Shown: piece after piece, positions 45,477 through 58,430 of the stretch
Layout: each line of letters starts with the position of its first letter
Numbering within the stretch: the first letter of the stretch is position 1
The notes under the pieces: generated by a model
Told to the model about the DNA's origin: nothing
What the model saw: only the letters and a program-made list of their open reading frames with translations
Databases searched by the model: none
Origin: Rotaria sordida
Lineage: Eukaryota > Rotifera > Eurotatoria > Philodinida > Philodinidae
Length of the DNA: 64,000 nucleotides
Assembly: GCA_905250125.1 (NCBI GenBank)
Contig: CAJNOL010000385.1
Span: forward strand, 1 to 64,000
Direction of reading: 5' to 3'
Position numbers and translations under genes: made by a program

Positions 45477-47078
45477 TTCGTTGGATTTTTTGAAATTTAT
45501 TTTTCTATCGATTTTCGTTGATTACAACGTTTATTATGTGATTAATAAACATATTTAACTTTAGCAATAAATGATTCAAATTCTTTACGAACAGTATCTA
45601 CGTAGATATTCAAAAGGATTAGAAAAGAAAAATGATGAAATTAGAAAGCTCACTTTTCATAAGAAGAAGTAAACGATATTTTCAACGATTGGTTTATGTT
45701 TATAATTAAATATATAATTCATTGAAAAAAACAACAAATAAATAACTTACTCAATACTGTGAAGATACTGAAGGGTTAGATGTTGTTTTTCTCTTCATTC
45801 ACACCCACATGCTAACACCCTCGAGCCGAGTCATGATAAATTGACCGATGTCGAATTTTACATAAGACAAACAGCAATATCGGATGAGATGATGATTTTG
45901 CTTCTTTCAGTTTTTAGAGAGCCCGTATAGATTCATTAGAAAAGATGTTTGATCTCTAAGAAAACTCGCTTTGATTGGCCAAACGGTATCTTTGATCTCG
46001 AATCGAATCGATCCTAGCTATATATTCAGATCGGGTCTAGTTTAGTTATACTCAGATCTGGTAGGATCAAGCCTAAATATGCTCAGATCGGAATGTATTA
46101 CAAAAAATTGATCCATCTCGCACAATGTCACCGAATACAAATAATCGAAAAAAAGAACATATCGTATATTCAAAACGACTATCAGATTTGGATAAGAAAA
46201 TTTCATTGAGAGTATTAAGAGTATAGTTCGGGTTTGGATTAAAAAAAACATGAATGAACCAGCTCTGAAAGCGTTCAATAAATCGAATATCGATATGAAA
46301 ACTTTGAATACGATGAATTGTAAGCGAAACTCATTCTCACATGGTTTCCGAAATGTTTCATGCTTATCGCTTTATTATAGAGTGTGGATGTGTGGCTGTG
46401 AGTACCTCATCTACACTCACGTCCACAACCAAAACTAATCTTTCATAAACTTGCAACCTTATCACACATTCGATTTCCTGATGAAGTAGCGTTTGCTCAT
46501 TTATCATGATGAATATTTGCCACGATATTTTTGCTTCGCTGTCTTTCATAGTCGCAACACTAGTCCAGTATACTACTTGATCTTTTCTCATTTTCGTAAT
46601 AGTCAACGTTGACAAGTGGCTCATTATTCTGTTATTGGTGCTTATGGTATAAGTACTTTGACAGGATGAAAATCATTTTTTTTTGAGATGGCAGAAGCCA
46701 CAAAAATCCTTTCAATATCTAAACTACGTCCAAATTTTTGTTCACTTCATAGAGAGAACTTCAATTGCCCAACGAATCGATGTTCGAATCATCTTTGATA
46801 ATAGCTTATTTCACAGATGAAATTCTCAAATTATCGATCTCTTGATTTTGGACATAAAATGTTTTGACTTGTAGACAAAACAGAACATTTAGATAATTTC
46901 AGAATATACGAAACAGAAATCATTGATGAAAGCTGACAAAAAATGACGTTTCCCCTTTCTATTCATGATGATCTGCTAGTCAATACAAGATAATCATTTT
47001 CGAAACAATTTTATTGTTCAATGTTTTATTCAAGGTTATTGTGAAAATGTACAAAAAAATATCAACTTTTAAAAACAA
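45477..47078. other. Intergenic, dispersed hairpins only
   Basis: It holds GTGTGG/CCACACC-type hairpins at 45770-45830 (degenerate) and 46378-46432 (AGTGTGGATGTGTGGCTGTG / CTACACTCACGTCCACAACC). The sequence 46010-46090 repeats CTCAGATC-type motifs. No gene is recognised. TTTATT near 47024 is a likely poly(A) signal (minus strand) for the next gene. Confidence 0.5.
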
Positions 47079-50000
47079 TCAAATCCATTTGATGTTGAAT
47101 TTTCGTACTCGATGATTTCTGTTCTCACTCACGTAGAGATTACCCTCTCGATCAAATGACAAACCGACTGGGCCAGAGAGTTCATTCAATTGAGTTCCTG
47201 CAACATTTCCACCAACGAAAACACTCCCCTGTGTACTTCCTTCAAACCAACGCATGATTCGATTATTTAAACAATCAGCCACATAGACAGTGCCTAACTG
47301 ATCTACGACGATTCCATATGGATATGATAGTTGTTTAAGACTACTTCCTTGACCTTGACCCCCAGCCACAACAATGCCTTGTTTTGCACCCTCTTTCCAT
47401 TTCATTACTCGATGATTGTTTGTATCCGATACGAAAACTGAATGATCTCGATCAACGAATACATATGTCGGATTGAACAACTGATTGAAATCATTCCCTT
47501 GTCCATTTCCACCCGCAATTACTGTTCCTTGATTTTCTCCCATTCGATATCGTCTAACTTCATGGTTATTCTCATCGACGACATATAGAAATCCACGGTC
47601 ATCCATTGTCAAACCATGACATCGAACATTTGCAATGATCGTTTCTCCGTTTGCACCCTTTTGACGAGGCCATCGAATTACTCTTTCATTATCATAATCA
47701 CAAATAATGAAACTATTTCTTTCCTTATCTATCGTCACATCTCTCGGACCATTTAACTGCTTAGGACGATTTCCTTGTTCGTTTCCATCAGTTATAACTG
47801 TACCAACCATCGCACCATGTTTCCATTCCATGATACGATGATTCGAACAGTCTGCAATGTAGACAGTATGATCATCATCAACACACAAACCCCATGGCTT
47901 TTTGAGTTGATTCATTGTATTACCTTCGCCACTACCTCCAGCCACTATTACACTATTATGTATCCGTGTCAGAAACGAATTCAGATTTGCAGTACGTACT
48001 AATGATGCTGAAACAAAAAGCATAATTTCGTTCACAGATAAAGGATCCATGTACATCAATGAAAATCGATATTAGATAATAACAATATGTCATGATTAAA
48101 CATTCAAATTACTGAAGAAAATTTGACCGAGTTCCTCTTTCAAGAATATAATATTTGTTGAAAATAGTTGAAGATAATGGAAATCATTACTAGCTTTCGA
48201 TTGAAATAGATCTAGAATTCTAAAAACTCTCTAAAAGACCTTATTTTGAAATCCATCCAATCAGACATTTTGCTTTAAGTATTTCTCAAAGAAATATAAT
48301 CCAGTGAATATTAACACCTCTGTGAAAAATAATGAAATCCAAATTAAGAACTTTGAATATGATGTCAATGATGAAATAAGACATATTTTTCGAAGAATAA
48401 TATAAGGAACAGTTGATAAAGTTTGATTGAATTCAATTTTCAGAAAATCTCTAAATTCTTCAAAGACTTTATCAAGAAACTTGTTTTCACATTCGATTTA
48501 AATTCAGAAAAAGAATGATTGTCATATTTCACTTATTCAACATTATCATATACTATAGAAATGATTCATTAGAATTATTTTGAAGTCTTTCAAGAATACA
48601 CTTTACAAGATTGAATCAAGATTTTTCAACTCGTTTTAAAATATCATACATGTTGGATGTTGAAGGATTCGATTTGTCTTTCTTTATGCATCTCCGACGA
48701 AGTTCTACTGAGATATGTTCGTTGATCGTTTGCAGACATTCGATTAAGAAACAATCACTGTGAATACTCTTTTTTCAAATGACTTAATTTTCTTTATCGA
48801 TTCTAATTTGAGAGTGTGAATGTGGCTCAAGCCAAAAGATAGAATGAAAGTTATCGAAATCTATTAACATCTTCTCGAATGATTCTTGTTTTAGAATACA
48901 TTAGACTTTCGAACATAATTTCTGTTTCCTGAGATTAACAATAAGTTTTTATTTATTCACATCTTAATTTAGATGAAATAATCATAGTTTTGGATTATTG
49001 ATTCCAAATGAATAAAAACCCTGTTTTTCTAGTTGTCAAAAGTGAAATTTTTATGGAAAACGAAGAAAAAAACTTCTACTTTAATAAATTTTATTATAGA
49101 ATTCAAATTTTTGAAGGCTCGACAATCTCAATGTGAACGGAAAATTATTCTCATCTATGCAATATGAAAATTAATCTGAGATCATTTTTCATATTAATTT
49201 TCAGTAGAGAATAAATATAAACCATCACATACTCGTTCCTTAAATGAAAGCCGTCGTGTTCAAATGACTGTTGCATGTCATACTATATAAAAGCGTTACT
49301 TTTGAATAATATCTTGTTGTTTTCTCTTTGATACTTTATAAGATAGAGGCTACCTGTGTACAAAATGAATACAAAACAAGGAAAAGTGCAAGAATATACA
49401 GATTTCTAATCATTAACAAAAATACTGATCTCAACACGAATCTTCTCTGAAACTTATAACTATCTAAATAAGATTTTTCTCTGATGAGTAGAGGAGAGGG
49501 TGAGTTCAACTCTAATCTATGAATGAATTAATTTATTTCGATTAACGAAATGGAAAAGAAGGATTGAATGACCAACAGTATTTCGTGGATTTCTTATTTT
49601 CCTATATCTTTAATTAAACATACTCACAATTCTGTTGTTCGCCTTTCATTCCTCGAATGTAGATGAGTTGATTCCAATTAATTTGATCTCTATTAATAAT
49701 GATGCTCTTAGGTATATCATTTTGCACAAATTGTTTAAGTGTTTGATCAAGTGCATTAATTTTTCGTCTAAGTCGATCAATATCATTTTCAACAAAATTT
49801 TCGTCTTCACGACGAGAACGAATTTCTTGTGTTATTGGTTCAAGTTGTTTTGTAATTGCTATTCTTTGTTTATCAATTAGTTCGCTAAGTTCTTGATAAG
49901 CTTTTTCTGCTGCTTTTTCGACTTTGCTAATTGTTGTTTTTTTCCATTGTTCAATTCGATTGAATATATCCAATGAAATATGATTTGATTTTTCTAATTT

Positions 50001-50183
50001 TTGTATTTGATCAAGAAGTTCATCATGTGATCTAACTATTTCATCTTCGAATTTTATTGCTAGTTGCTGTTCATGTTGTCTGAAATCCTTCGGACAAAAG
50101 TAGTTTTTACATCCAGTACAGCAGTATTTAGCCGAATGTTTATTACAGGTTGAGCATAAACTTGAATCAGTCGATGTTTCCAT
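47079..50183 (-). CDS. B-box/coiled-coil/NHL (TRIM-NHL-like) protein
   Basis: Exons 49628-50183 and 47079-48007 join in phase 1 (AATT|GTGAGT donor, TTTGTTTCAG acceptor) to 494 residues. Residues 9-42 form a B-box zinc finger (CSTCNKHSAKYCCTGCKNYF, CPKDFRQH). About 45-165 are a coiled coil rich in Glu/Lys/Gln. The rest is a propeller of six NHL-type repeats, with motifs such as GLCVDDDHTVYIADCSNHRI, YVFVDRDHSVFVSDTNNHRV and GLSFDREGNLYVSENRNHRV. The layout is TRIM-NHL without a RING, so a ligase role is doubtful; scaffold or RNA/protein binding in the cytoplasm is likelier. The 1.6-kb intron is long here, so two separate genes are possible but less likely given the matching splice phase. AATAAA follows about 50 bp after the stop. 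Confidence 0.82.
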
Positions 50184-51268
50184 TTTTCTTAAAAGAAAAT
50201 TCCGATCTAAAATAGATGTATAAGAATATTTTTAGAAAATAGTTAGATGATTTAGTCAATATTCTTTCTCTTTCATTTGAATCGTGTTTCATTGCACTGG
50301 GTTAAATATGACTTAATCTATGTTTAACGAAAACATAGGAACATTTTTATGCTTATGGCTTGATAATTATGAAAATCTTGATAAAATTCGATTGTCTCGA
50401 ATATTTCATAGATTCATTTCGAGAGGAAACACTTTTTTTGCAATAAATCGATTTATGTGTAGATATAAGGCGGAATTCAATCAAAACATCTATATTTAAA
50501 CTTAATACGTAGATTTTTCTATGGGGAATAACGATTTTTTTAATAAATGAAAACTCGTTTCTGTAGGATAAAAACTTTTCCTTAACCGTCACTGACAAAA
50601 AAGTCGACAACAATATCATTGCTTTGAGACAAAAATAAATTGATTGAAAATATGTGATGAATCTCTAAACATCACGTTTATTTTGTACTTCTTAACATCA
50701 AAGCATTCTTGAAAATTTCCTCGTACACTTTTATCAAGAATCACTTAATCCTATAATGAACTATGTGATGAAAATAGGGTTATGCGATAGATACTTTTGT
50801 TTGACGAACACTTAAAAAATGAATTTCTTTTATTTGTAAAATTCAGGGAATCTACATAATCCTTAAATTAGTCTACAGTTTCTAGATGCAAAGCGAGAGA
50901 AATAATAAATACGATAGCAAACTCTAATCATTATCAAAATCTATAATCACTTTTATAAAAAATGATTATCATTGTAAGTATGACGTTAAAAAAAAGGTTG
51001 GAAGAGTAATCAATTTTAGCACGCATCAATTAAAGAAATGCTTTCTTTATTCAAATTATTTTTCCACAAGCAAATGCAAACTATGAGACAATAAGAGATT
51101 TCGAGCTTTATCGTAGTATGTACATGCTTTTTCATGAAAATATTTCTAAAGTTAGGAAAAGATTCAAAAATTTGTGTTGATAACGATGAAAAAAAACAAG
51201 TCCATGACATCATGCTCATGCAAGTGTTTTCATGGAACTCGATTTGGTGTCTCGAATATAATTAGGAT
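50184..51268. other. 5' flank of the B-box/NHL gene, no gene recognised
   Basis: AT-rich DNA containing only short open frames without resemblance to known families. The promoter of the B-box/NHL gene is expected next to 50184. Confidence 0.5.
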
Positions 51269-52557
51269 CAGAGCTGCCAGCCTGGCCTGCTGGCGCCTAC
51301 CAAGCCGAAGTTTGTGACCTAGATGAAACGTAACCAAGTTCTCTTTTTATCGATCGATTCTGATTAGAATCGATATTATAGGTTTAAAAGACTTTTGTAA
51401 AGTTGTCAAAGGTAAGATTTCATATTAAACTTTGATATGTTTCAATTCTACAATGAGCACCTGGTGCACGTCTCGATTTCTATCACTTTAAGTGAATGTT
51501 TCATTAAACAGAATTGTGAACTTATTAGTTCAGTGTATTCTGTTTTGAATGAAAGGGGTTCACCTTAATGATAACAGCTTTTTTCATCGATTCTAGTCTC
51601 CCATTAATTGCAAGAGTTCATAGTAGCACCCATCTTTGGAAGTTTAAGTGAAGTCAAAAGGCTACATCTACTCTTGATGATAGATAATTCTTTTTAATTA
51701 ATTTCATTTTGTTTGTAGTTTCATCTGAACTTATAATTGAGCTAGAGTATGCCTTAATAGATACGAAAAATAAATACATAACAAGGATAGAACTGATTAT
51801 TTATGCAATTCAACTCAATATGATTCAGTAGACGAATATAATAAGCAACTATTTTTGACTAACAACAATAACGATTTCTTTTTTTTTCTTATACTGGGCC
51901 TCGTTGTTGCCCAGTGAAAGGATAAAAAAGAAAAAATAAATCATTTAGAATTAACAGAAGAGGGTGAGTACATGAAGTTTTGTAAAAGATCATACATAAG
52001 ATAGTTCTAGTCGCGACCGTAGAATGCAAATGAAAGACGATATAATAATCGAAAGCTGAACTACAGTTCAAAAACATGGATATAACTCTTACAAAGCAGT
52101 CGACTTTCATGTGAATTCAAATGAACATCCGTCGTCTTAAGAGTTGCAATACGTATATCGCTTCTAAGAAATCGATAAAAAGGCAGGTGATAAGCTAAGA
52201 TCAACGTATTTGGACAGTAATAATATTTTCTGTTTTTCGGTTTGTATGGTTTCTTGCTAATGATACACATTTTTAATGTTATAAAACAGCACTAATGGAA
52301 TTAGAACTGATTTGAAAGCATAATTCTTTGTTAAGAGAAGATTTTATTTGTCGTCCAGTTCTGTATCTTTTGATTTTCTGTTTATTGGAAGTTTTTACTT
52401 TTATCATCTAAATTCAGAAGGACGAAACATATCATCGAGACTACGCTGCGAGAACAAGAAAAATGTGTGATGCACACTGTGCAAGTTTTTCTATTATGTA
52501 CTTCCAACAGCCTGCAGGCCCAGTCAGGCCGAAGAAAGTGACCAGGCGGCAGCTCTG
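51269..52557. mobile_element. hAT-like non-autonomous element
   Basis: The ends are CAGAGCTGCCAGCCTGGCCT and, inverted, CAGAGCTGCCGCCTGGTCA. Further inside, both ends have GGCC-TGC-GGC motifs (CTGCTGGCGCC and CAGCCTGCAGGCC). Flanks ATTAGGAT (51261-51268) and ATCAGAAT (52558-52565) match at six of eight positions, as an aged 8-bp duplication would. No transposase is visible. Confidence 0.65.
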
Positions 52558-55500
52558 ATCAGAATATGCAATTATTCCTTTTCATAATACGACAGAGAGA
52601 TAGAAGCGATATACAAATTTACCAAAATCGATGTCGTGCTTTGGAAAAATCATCGCAGAAATGTTTCACCACAATTATAAACTAATGTGTATTCGATATG
52701 TGACTATGTATCTGAAGACACGCATATTGTTTTGATGAATTAAACATATCCACGGCTACACTATTTACTCAACATTTAAAATAAATGAAAAAAAACCAAT
52801 GGTATGTATCACTGTTTTTCTTTTATAGTACATACTAACGATCCACTTAATACTTAATGTTCAGTTTAATTTTTTCTACTCAACATTTATTTTAGATTTT
52901 TTCTGCACTCTTATAAGGACTTCGCATATTGTAGTCTCATCAATTTAAGATAGAACTTCAGTTAAATGTTTAATCTCTTCGTATAACACAATTCTTTCTG
53001 CTGGTAATAATGAAGAAGAGATAGTATTAACCGGTCTGATCAAATGATTGGAAAGGTTTCTCTCTTGAACGATTTTGACAAGATCTTGTTAAGTCCGTAT
53101 AGCAATAGATAGAAAGTTGAAATTCAATGGTGTTTTCCTAAGAAAATCATATAAAGTTGATTTTATATGAATGATGTACTAAGTAGAAAAGTTGAATTTA
53201 ATTTTAAGCATCACTGACTTATTAACATTTAATAATAAGTAACGAAGTGAGTATTACCAAATTTTCTTCAGCAATCTTGAGGGTTAAGTAACAGTTCTTA
53301 ACTTCTGAATTTAAACTTAATACTGATAATTAAATCATGCAAGAAATGATGAGTGACTGTAATAAAATTAGTTACTCCTATATTCGAAATTCTTACTTGT
53401 GATATGATGAAATTCTATTTGGTTGCTTTTTATGAAATAAATGCTGTGAAAAGTGATGATTTAAGCAAATAAACGACAAAGAAAATTCCTGTGACTCACA
53501 TGCTTTTGTATCATGGAAAAGGCTTAGAAATAGAAGAAACAAGAAAACCACTTGCTCGTCTGGACTACAAAAAAATACTGAGAGAATTATTACTCGGAAG
53601 TATAGTTTTTGGACGAATGATGGTTGAGATAATCTACACACACTTCGACGTACACACACAAAATCGCCATTGCATTAAAATGACACATAACCTCTAAATA
53701 TGAAAGAGGGCGTTTCGTGTCGCTAACGAAAGATATAAGTTTTATGTATATTATCGTTTGAATAAAATAAAAAAAGCGAATATAAAAATGTTTTCATTTT
53801 CTGGATTTTGATGTGATGTGAATACAATCTATCACAAATAATAAGATATTAACAATGAAATATATAAGTACCGACTTGTTTAAATAATTTTTTTCTCAAA
53901 TTGTAGCGCACATAAAATAGTATTTCATTTATTATAAATGAACAAAAACTAGTAAATATTATTTTTTCTCGTTTATCATATTCTGTTTTATGATTTAAAA
54001 CAATTTTTCTAATACAATATCAATTAAAAATCAGTTCATTATCAGAAATAGTCTCTTGTTCTTGTAAACAATGTATAATCTATTACATCCAATTTCTTTT
54101 AGTTCCGGTAATTAGACTACTCATAATTTTTAACCTATGTGCACCAAGTCTTTGCGCAAAATTACCATTCAATGTTCAACTGATTTTAAGCAACTGAAGA
54201 GAAAAAAGTAGTCAGCTAGACTGAGTATTTCATACTCTGTCTCTCTATATATATTCAGATTTATTTTTGACTTAGATTACAGCATTAAGAACAAATATTT
54301 AGAAGGATCTAAAACGATGTCTGTGCAAAACTGTAAACTAGCAGGTCTTTATATATGTATCTACTTATGTTTCGAATGTCTAGTTGCCATTAAAGATAAT
54401 CAAAACGAACTAATTAAAATCAGAATTTATTTTCTAGTATGTATATGTCCAGAATTTTTATCCCACCTCAGTCTACTCAACTGTGAACAAATATCTGAGT
54501 AGTTTAAAGATGTTACTTTCATCAAGTACGCTTTTTTCTATCTTATATAGGCCTTATTAGTGGCACCGATATCAACTCGTTCATAATTTTAAAAGATGCT
54601 TTGAAGGCACAATAAAAGTATGCTCTTTGAAAGAACGAAATAAACTGAGAAATGAGATTAAATTATCTCGGAGATATATAGTCAAATATCCAAAAGAAAT
54701 ATTTTTAAGTGAATTTTCGATTAAGAATCTTTTATTCTTTCTCTTTCACTCTAAGCAGTCTACTTTTTTATTCGTAGAAACTGTAGACATATGAATCAAA
54801 GCAAGAAAATTCTATTTTAATGAAAATTCATTTACAGATGCTGGAAAATCATATTACGTTTGGCATCAACACTACGCTCCATTTCGGTTTTATCAACTAC
54901 AAACAAACATACTTTGAGAAATCGATAGAATTTTGACGGCAGAAAGACATGAAGTGAACTTCAATCGCCCACCTTTATGTGAAGTTCGAGATGCTTTTCT
55001 TTTGTTGATATTCATGGAAGAAATGGAATAACATGGCTTTTTCATATAAAGGAAAAGTTTGACATTTATACTATGTTCATGAAGTTTTTTGCCGAATGTT
55101 GATTAGTTCCGATATGATTTAGGATATGAAAGAAATAATAATTCTAATATTAAACACTCACATAAAAGTTTATGTAATGAAAAAGTTACTATTTAATTAG
55201 AACAAATTTGTTTTCTATTCATTCATCTTTCAGGAAGTTTCTTAGCAAAAAGCTCTCAACATTCAAATCTATTTAATTTAAAACAGTAACTAAGCAGCCC
55301 AGAAAAATAAATTTAAACATCGATAAATAATAAAAAAAACACGCTTAATTTTCTTCTGCGAGAAGATATTAGTTTCTCTTGAATGAAAATTAAAAATATT
55401 TGCCCATATAATAGAGAAATTAATTCAAGTTTTTCTATTTATGATGTACAATTAGATTTTGACTCGGCTCATTTTTGAATTTTTAATCTCCAGTGATTGC

Positions 55501-55700
55501 AATGAATAATTAAATGAAATGGAAATAACATATGGTTTGATTTGAGTATTTGCCTTATTTTCATATACATCTTATTTTAAAATATATCTTGTAATTCAAC
55601 AAAAGTCTCGCTAAACATATTTTTTCAACATAAGTCAAAAAATGTATGGATATATGAGAATAAAAAATGGAAAGTAATTCTATTGGTTAAAACAAGCAAG

Positions 55701-55747
55701 GATAAGCTACACACACTATTGTGTGTAGCGTGTGAATGTAGCTTATC
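55701..55747. repeat. GATAAGCTACACACA hairpin
   Basis: GATAAGCTACACACACTATT is followed by GTGTGTAGCGTGTG and AATGTAGCTTATC. An inner CTACACACA/TGTGTGTAG stem lies inside an outer GATAAGCTAC/GTAGCTTATC stem. Confidence 0.7.
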
Positions 55748-55957
55748 TTAACCACGAATGATTCATTAAAATTGAAATGATTCGTTGAGGGTGTAAGAGT
55801 CTAATCAGAGTATGACGATAGATGTCGGATGCATAAGATAGTATTGAAGATATAATTAGGCCTTGTCTACAATACAGAATTAATACAGTATTAAGCTCAA
55901 TTAAATGTGTATGCGTCTTCACTTATAGATTTAATGCATTAATCAAAACTGAGACAG

Positions 55958-56056
55958 AGTCGGGGTGGGTGTGGATGTGGGTGTGGGTGTATTTGAAAAA
56001 AAGAAAAACATCCATATGCACACTAACGGTCACTCATAAAACACCCACACCCCACC
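55958..56056. repeat. GGTGTGGATGTGGGTGTGGG hairpin
   Basis: The longest clean G-rich arm of the dispersed family (GTGGGTGTGGATGTGGGTGT then GGGTGT) is followed by a purine loop and CACACTAACGGTCACTCA, ending ACACCCACACCCCACC. It contains three exact TGTGGG or GTGGGT units. Confidence 0.85.
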
Positions 56057-56861
56057 ATAACGTTCATTAGAAACTGCGCTTGTTTTCGTTGCCAACGAAA
56101 TCATTTCTGAACAATAGTGAATGAAGAACTTCTCTAAGATAAGTAGTTGCCTTAACTGAATAAACTGGTTTTCTTTTTTGTTTTCGTAGTTTTTCTTGGG
56201 TGAATTCATCGATTAAATTTGACGTCCTCTGCTTCTCTTCTCTTCATCGAATAATCCGATTATTTCATTTGTACTCAAACTCTTTTCATCGAATCGCCTC
56301 GTGTATCACACCTTTATAGTTTTATCAAATTCTTCATCTATGTCATATTGTCACACATATACTTTCGAGAATTTCCCGATGACTATATAAGTTTGTGATA
56401 AATAAAAGATAAGAAAAAAACACATGTGTTTTGTCTTCGATTAACATATTTGACGTAGTTTCGCTGTCATTGATTCATTTGACATAAGAATATGCAATCT
56501 TTCTTCGAAATAAATACTTCTGATGTCGTTTGCCGTTTAAATAGATAAATATGAGAGCGAATGATACAGATTCATCCCATAGAAAAGCTTTCAGTTGAAA
56601 TAGTCACCATTAAGTACTGATGTTCTCTTTGTACAAAATGAAAAAAGATAATAGTAACATTGATTATTAGTTTAGTTACTTTCGTACTACTTTACATTAT
56701 AGTTGTCACTTATTCTCATTTACTATAGCACTTCATATGGTTATGGCACATACTTCACTTCTTATCCTTTCTATTACTTATAAATACTATGCATTTTGAT
56801 GATTTACTATGTCCTCAATGACATTAAGTAATAAAGCCATTTAGTAGTATTTTCCAACTGT

Positions 56862-56936
56862 TGAGGGCGTGTGCTATGAGGTGTGGGATTTTATGTTGTT
56901 TTTCTCTAGACCCACACTCCACACCCGTACCCTAGA
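56862..56936. repeat. GTGTGGG/CCCACAC hairpin
   Basis: GAGGGCGTGTGCTATGAGGT then GTGGGA is mirrored by ACCCACACTCCACACCCGTA then CCC around a TTTTATGTTG loop. Confidence 0.75.
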
Positions 56937-58337
56937 TGTCCAAAATAATCTTATCACTAATCAAGAAATACTGACATAAAAAGTGACAGTGAATAAGATT
57001 CATTGTAAAAAGTAGTATTAATAAATTTTCTGTTGATTATGAATGAATCTTCACTTTATATTGGCTCATATACGGATGCAGGTGCCAGGGGATGGTGTAA
57101 AAAAATATTCTGATGATCTGTACTTAAGTACATTTTATACTGGACGAAGACTTTTCAGAAAAAGGCTATACAAGTTGCATTGAGATGATAATTGTAAGAA
57201 AACAGATTGAAAGTCCAAAAGGAAGAACTTCAGGTCGAAAGATTAGATTTCAATATGTGCATAATATTTTAACCTTATGCCCGAGTGATTGTATTCTATG
57301 TTTTACTAAATATTCTCTGGTTTTATTGAATACGAAATTTAAAAAGAACTATATGCATATAAAAAGGTTCTTTTGATATTGGGCGAAATTATGTCAACAA
57401 ACTTCACTAGGACTATGTTATACTTCCTGTTGATTAAAACAGATTTTGATCGTCGCCATTTAGAAAGAAAAACCTATATATGCACAAAATTCAATTAATA
57501 TTTGTTTAGATTGAAATGAGGGTTGTTTTACTATATCGTAGCATAATTTGATTTTATTTAAGAAAATAGTCCGTTTTAATATTAAAGCTAAATAAAAATT
57601 TTGCAATCTGTTGTGTTCAGATTGAGTCTTAGCAAAAAAAAAGAACGATTTTCCACATTGAATCACTTGCAAGAAAATCTTAAGTTCGTCCTTTTTGCTA
57701 CATAGATCTACATTTTTTTGCTGCTCTTGAACAGAATTAAATCTTTATTCTGTGAAGAAGTGCCAAAGAAAATCTTTAGTTTCAAAATTAAAACTGACTA
57801 TTTTTCATTTATTCTGATGTCAACAAGAAAAGATAATATTGTTGACAACCTATTTCATAGATATGTTGGAATTCCTTCAAGAATTTGCAATTATGCTATA
57901 TAATCCTAACATAATTGAGCGGCTTATGGATATTAAACACAAAAGAAAAGGCGCGCTTCTACGCGATACTAATAATTATAGAATGCGTGCATGATATTAA
58001 TAAATTATACTTAAAACGGAAGACACAACTTGAAACTTTCCGATTATAACGTCATACATCTTCTTGTTTTTCAATGTAAAATGTTACTGTACGATGGTGT
58101 AATGAAGTTATTGATGGTGATAGTAAATACGGATTTATGAAATACCTTCAAAAGAAACTATTTTAAAGCATACATACTTATAATATTGATTGATTTTAAG
58201 TAAAGCATACTTGTGTGAGAATCTTCTTAGGTTTTTTCTTATAATATCATCAATATTTTGTTACTTATTGATACTTCATATAAGTGTTTCAGTAAAAAGC
58301 TTGAGAAGATTCAGTTTTTCAGCAGAACTAAGTATAT

Positions 58338-58398
58338 TGTGTGGGCGTGTGTTTGAGTGTCCGTTTTATGTGTGCATACCCGACCATAGCCACGCCTC
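58338..58398. repeat. GTGTGGGCGTG/CACGCC hairpin
   Basis: TGTGTGGGCGTGTGTTTGAG and CATACCCGACCATAGCCACG form an imperfect stem. It lies about 30 bp beyond the 3' end of the caspase-kinase-NHL gene. Confidence 0.6.
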
Positions 58399-58430
58399 TC
58401 ACAAAAGTAATCATGCTTTTCTTTTCAAGT

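Larger units (their letters stand above)
52558..58430. other. About 5.9 kb without a convincing gene
   Basis: AT-rich DNA in which open frames are short and compositionally unremarkable. Visible structure is limited to hairpins: 55701-55747, 55958-56056, 56862-56936 and 58338-58398. A signal-peptide-like frame at 54317-54502 was considered but has no supporting splice or family evidence. Confidence 0.5.

Noticed and set aside
53393..53697. Overlapping frames on both strands
   Set aside because: Neither shows conserved motifs or splice support; they are likely chance frames.
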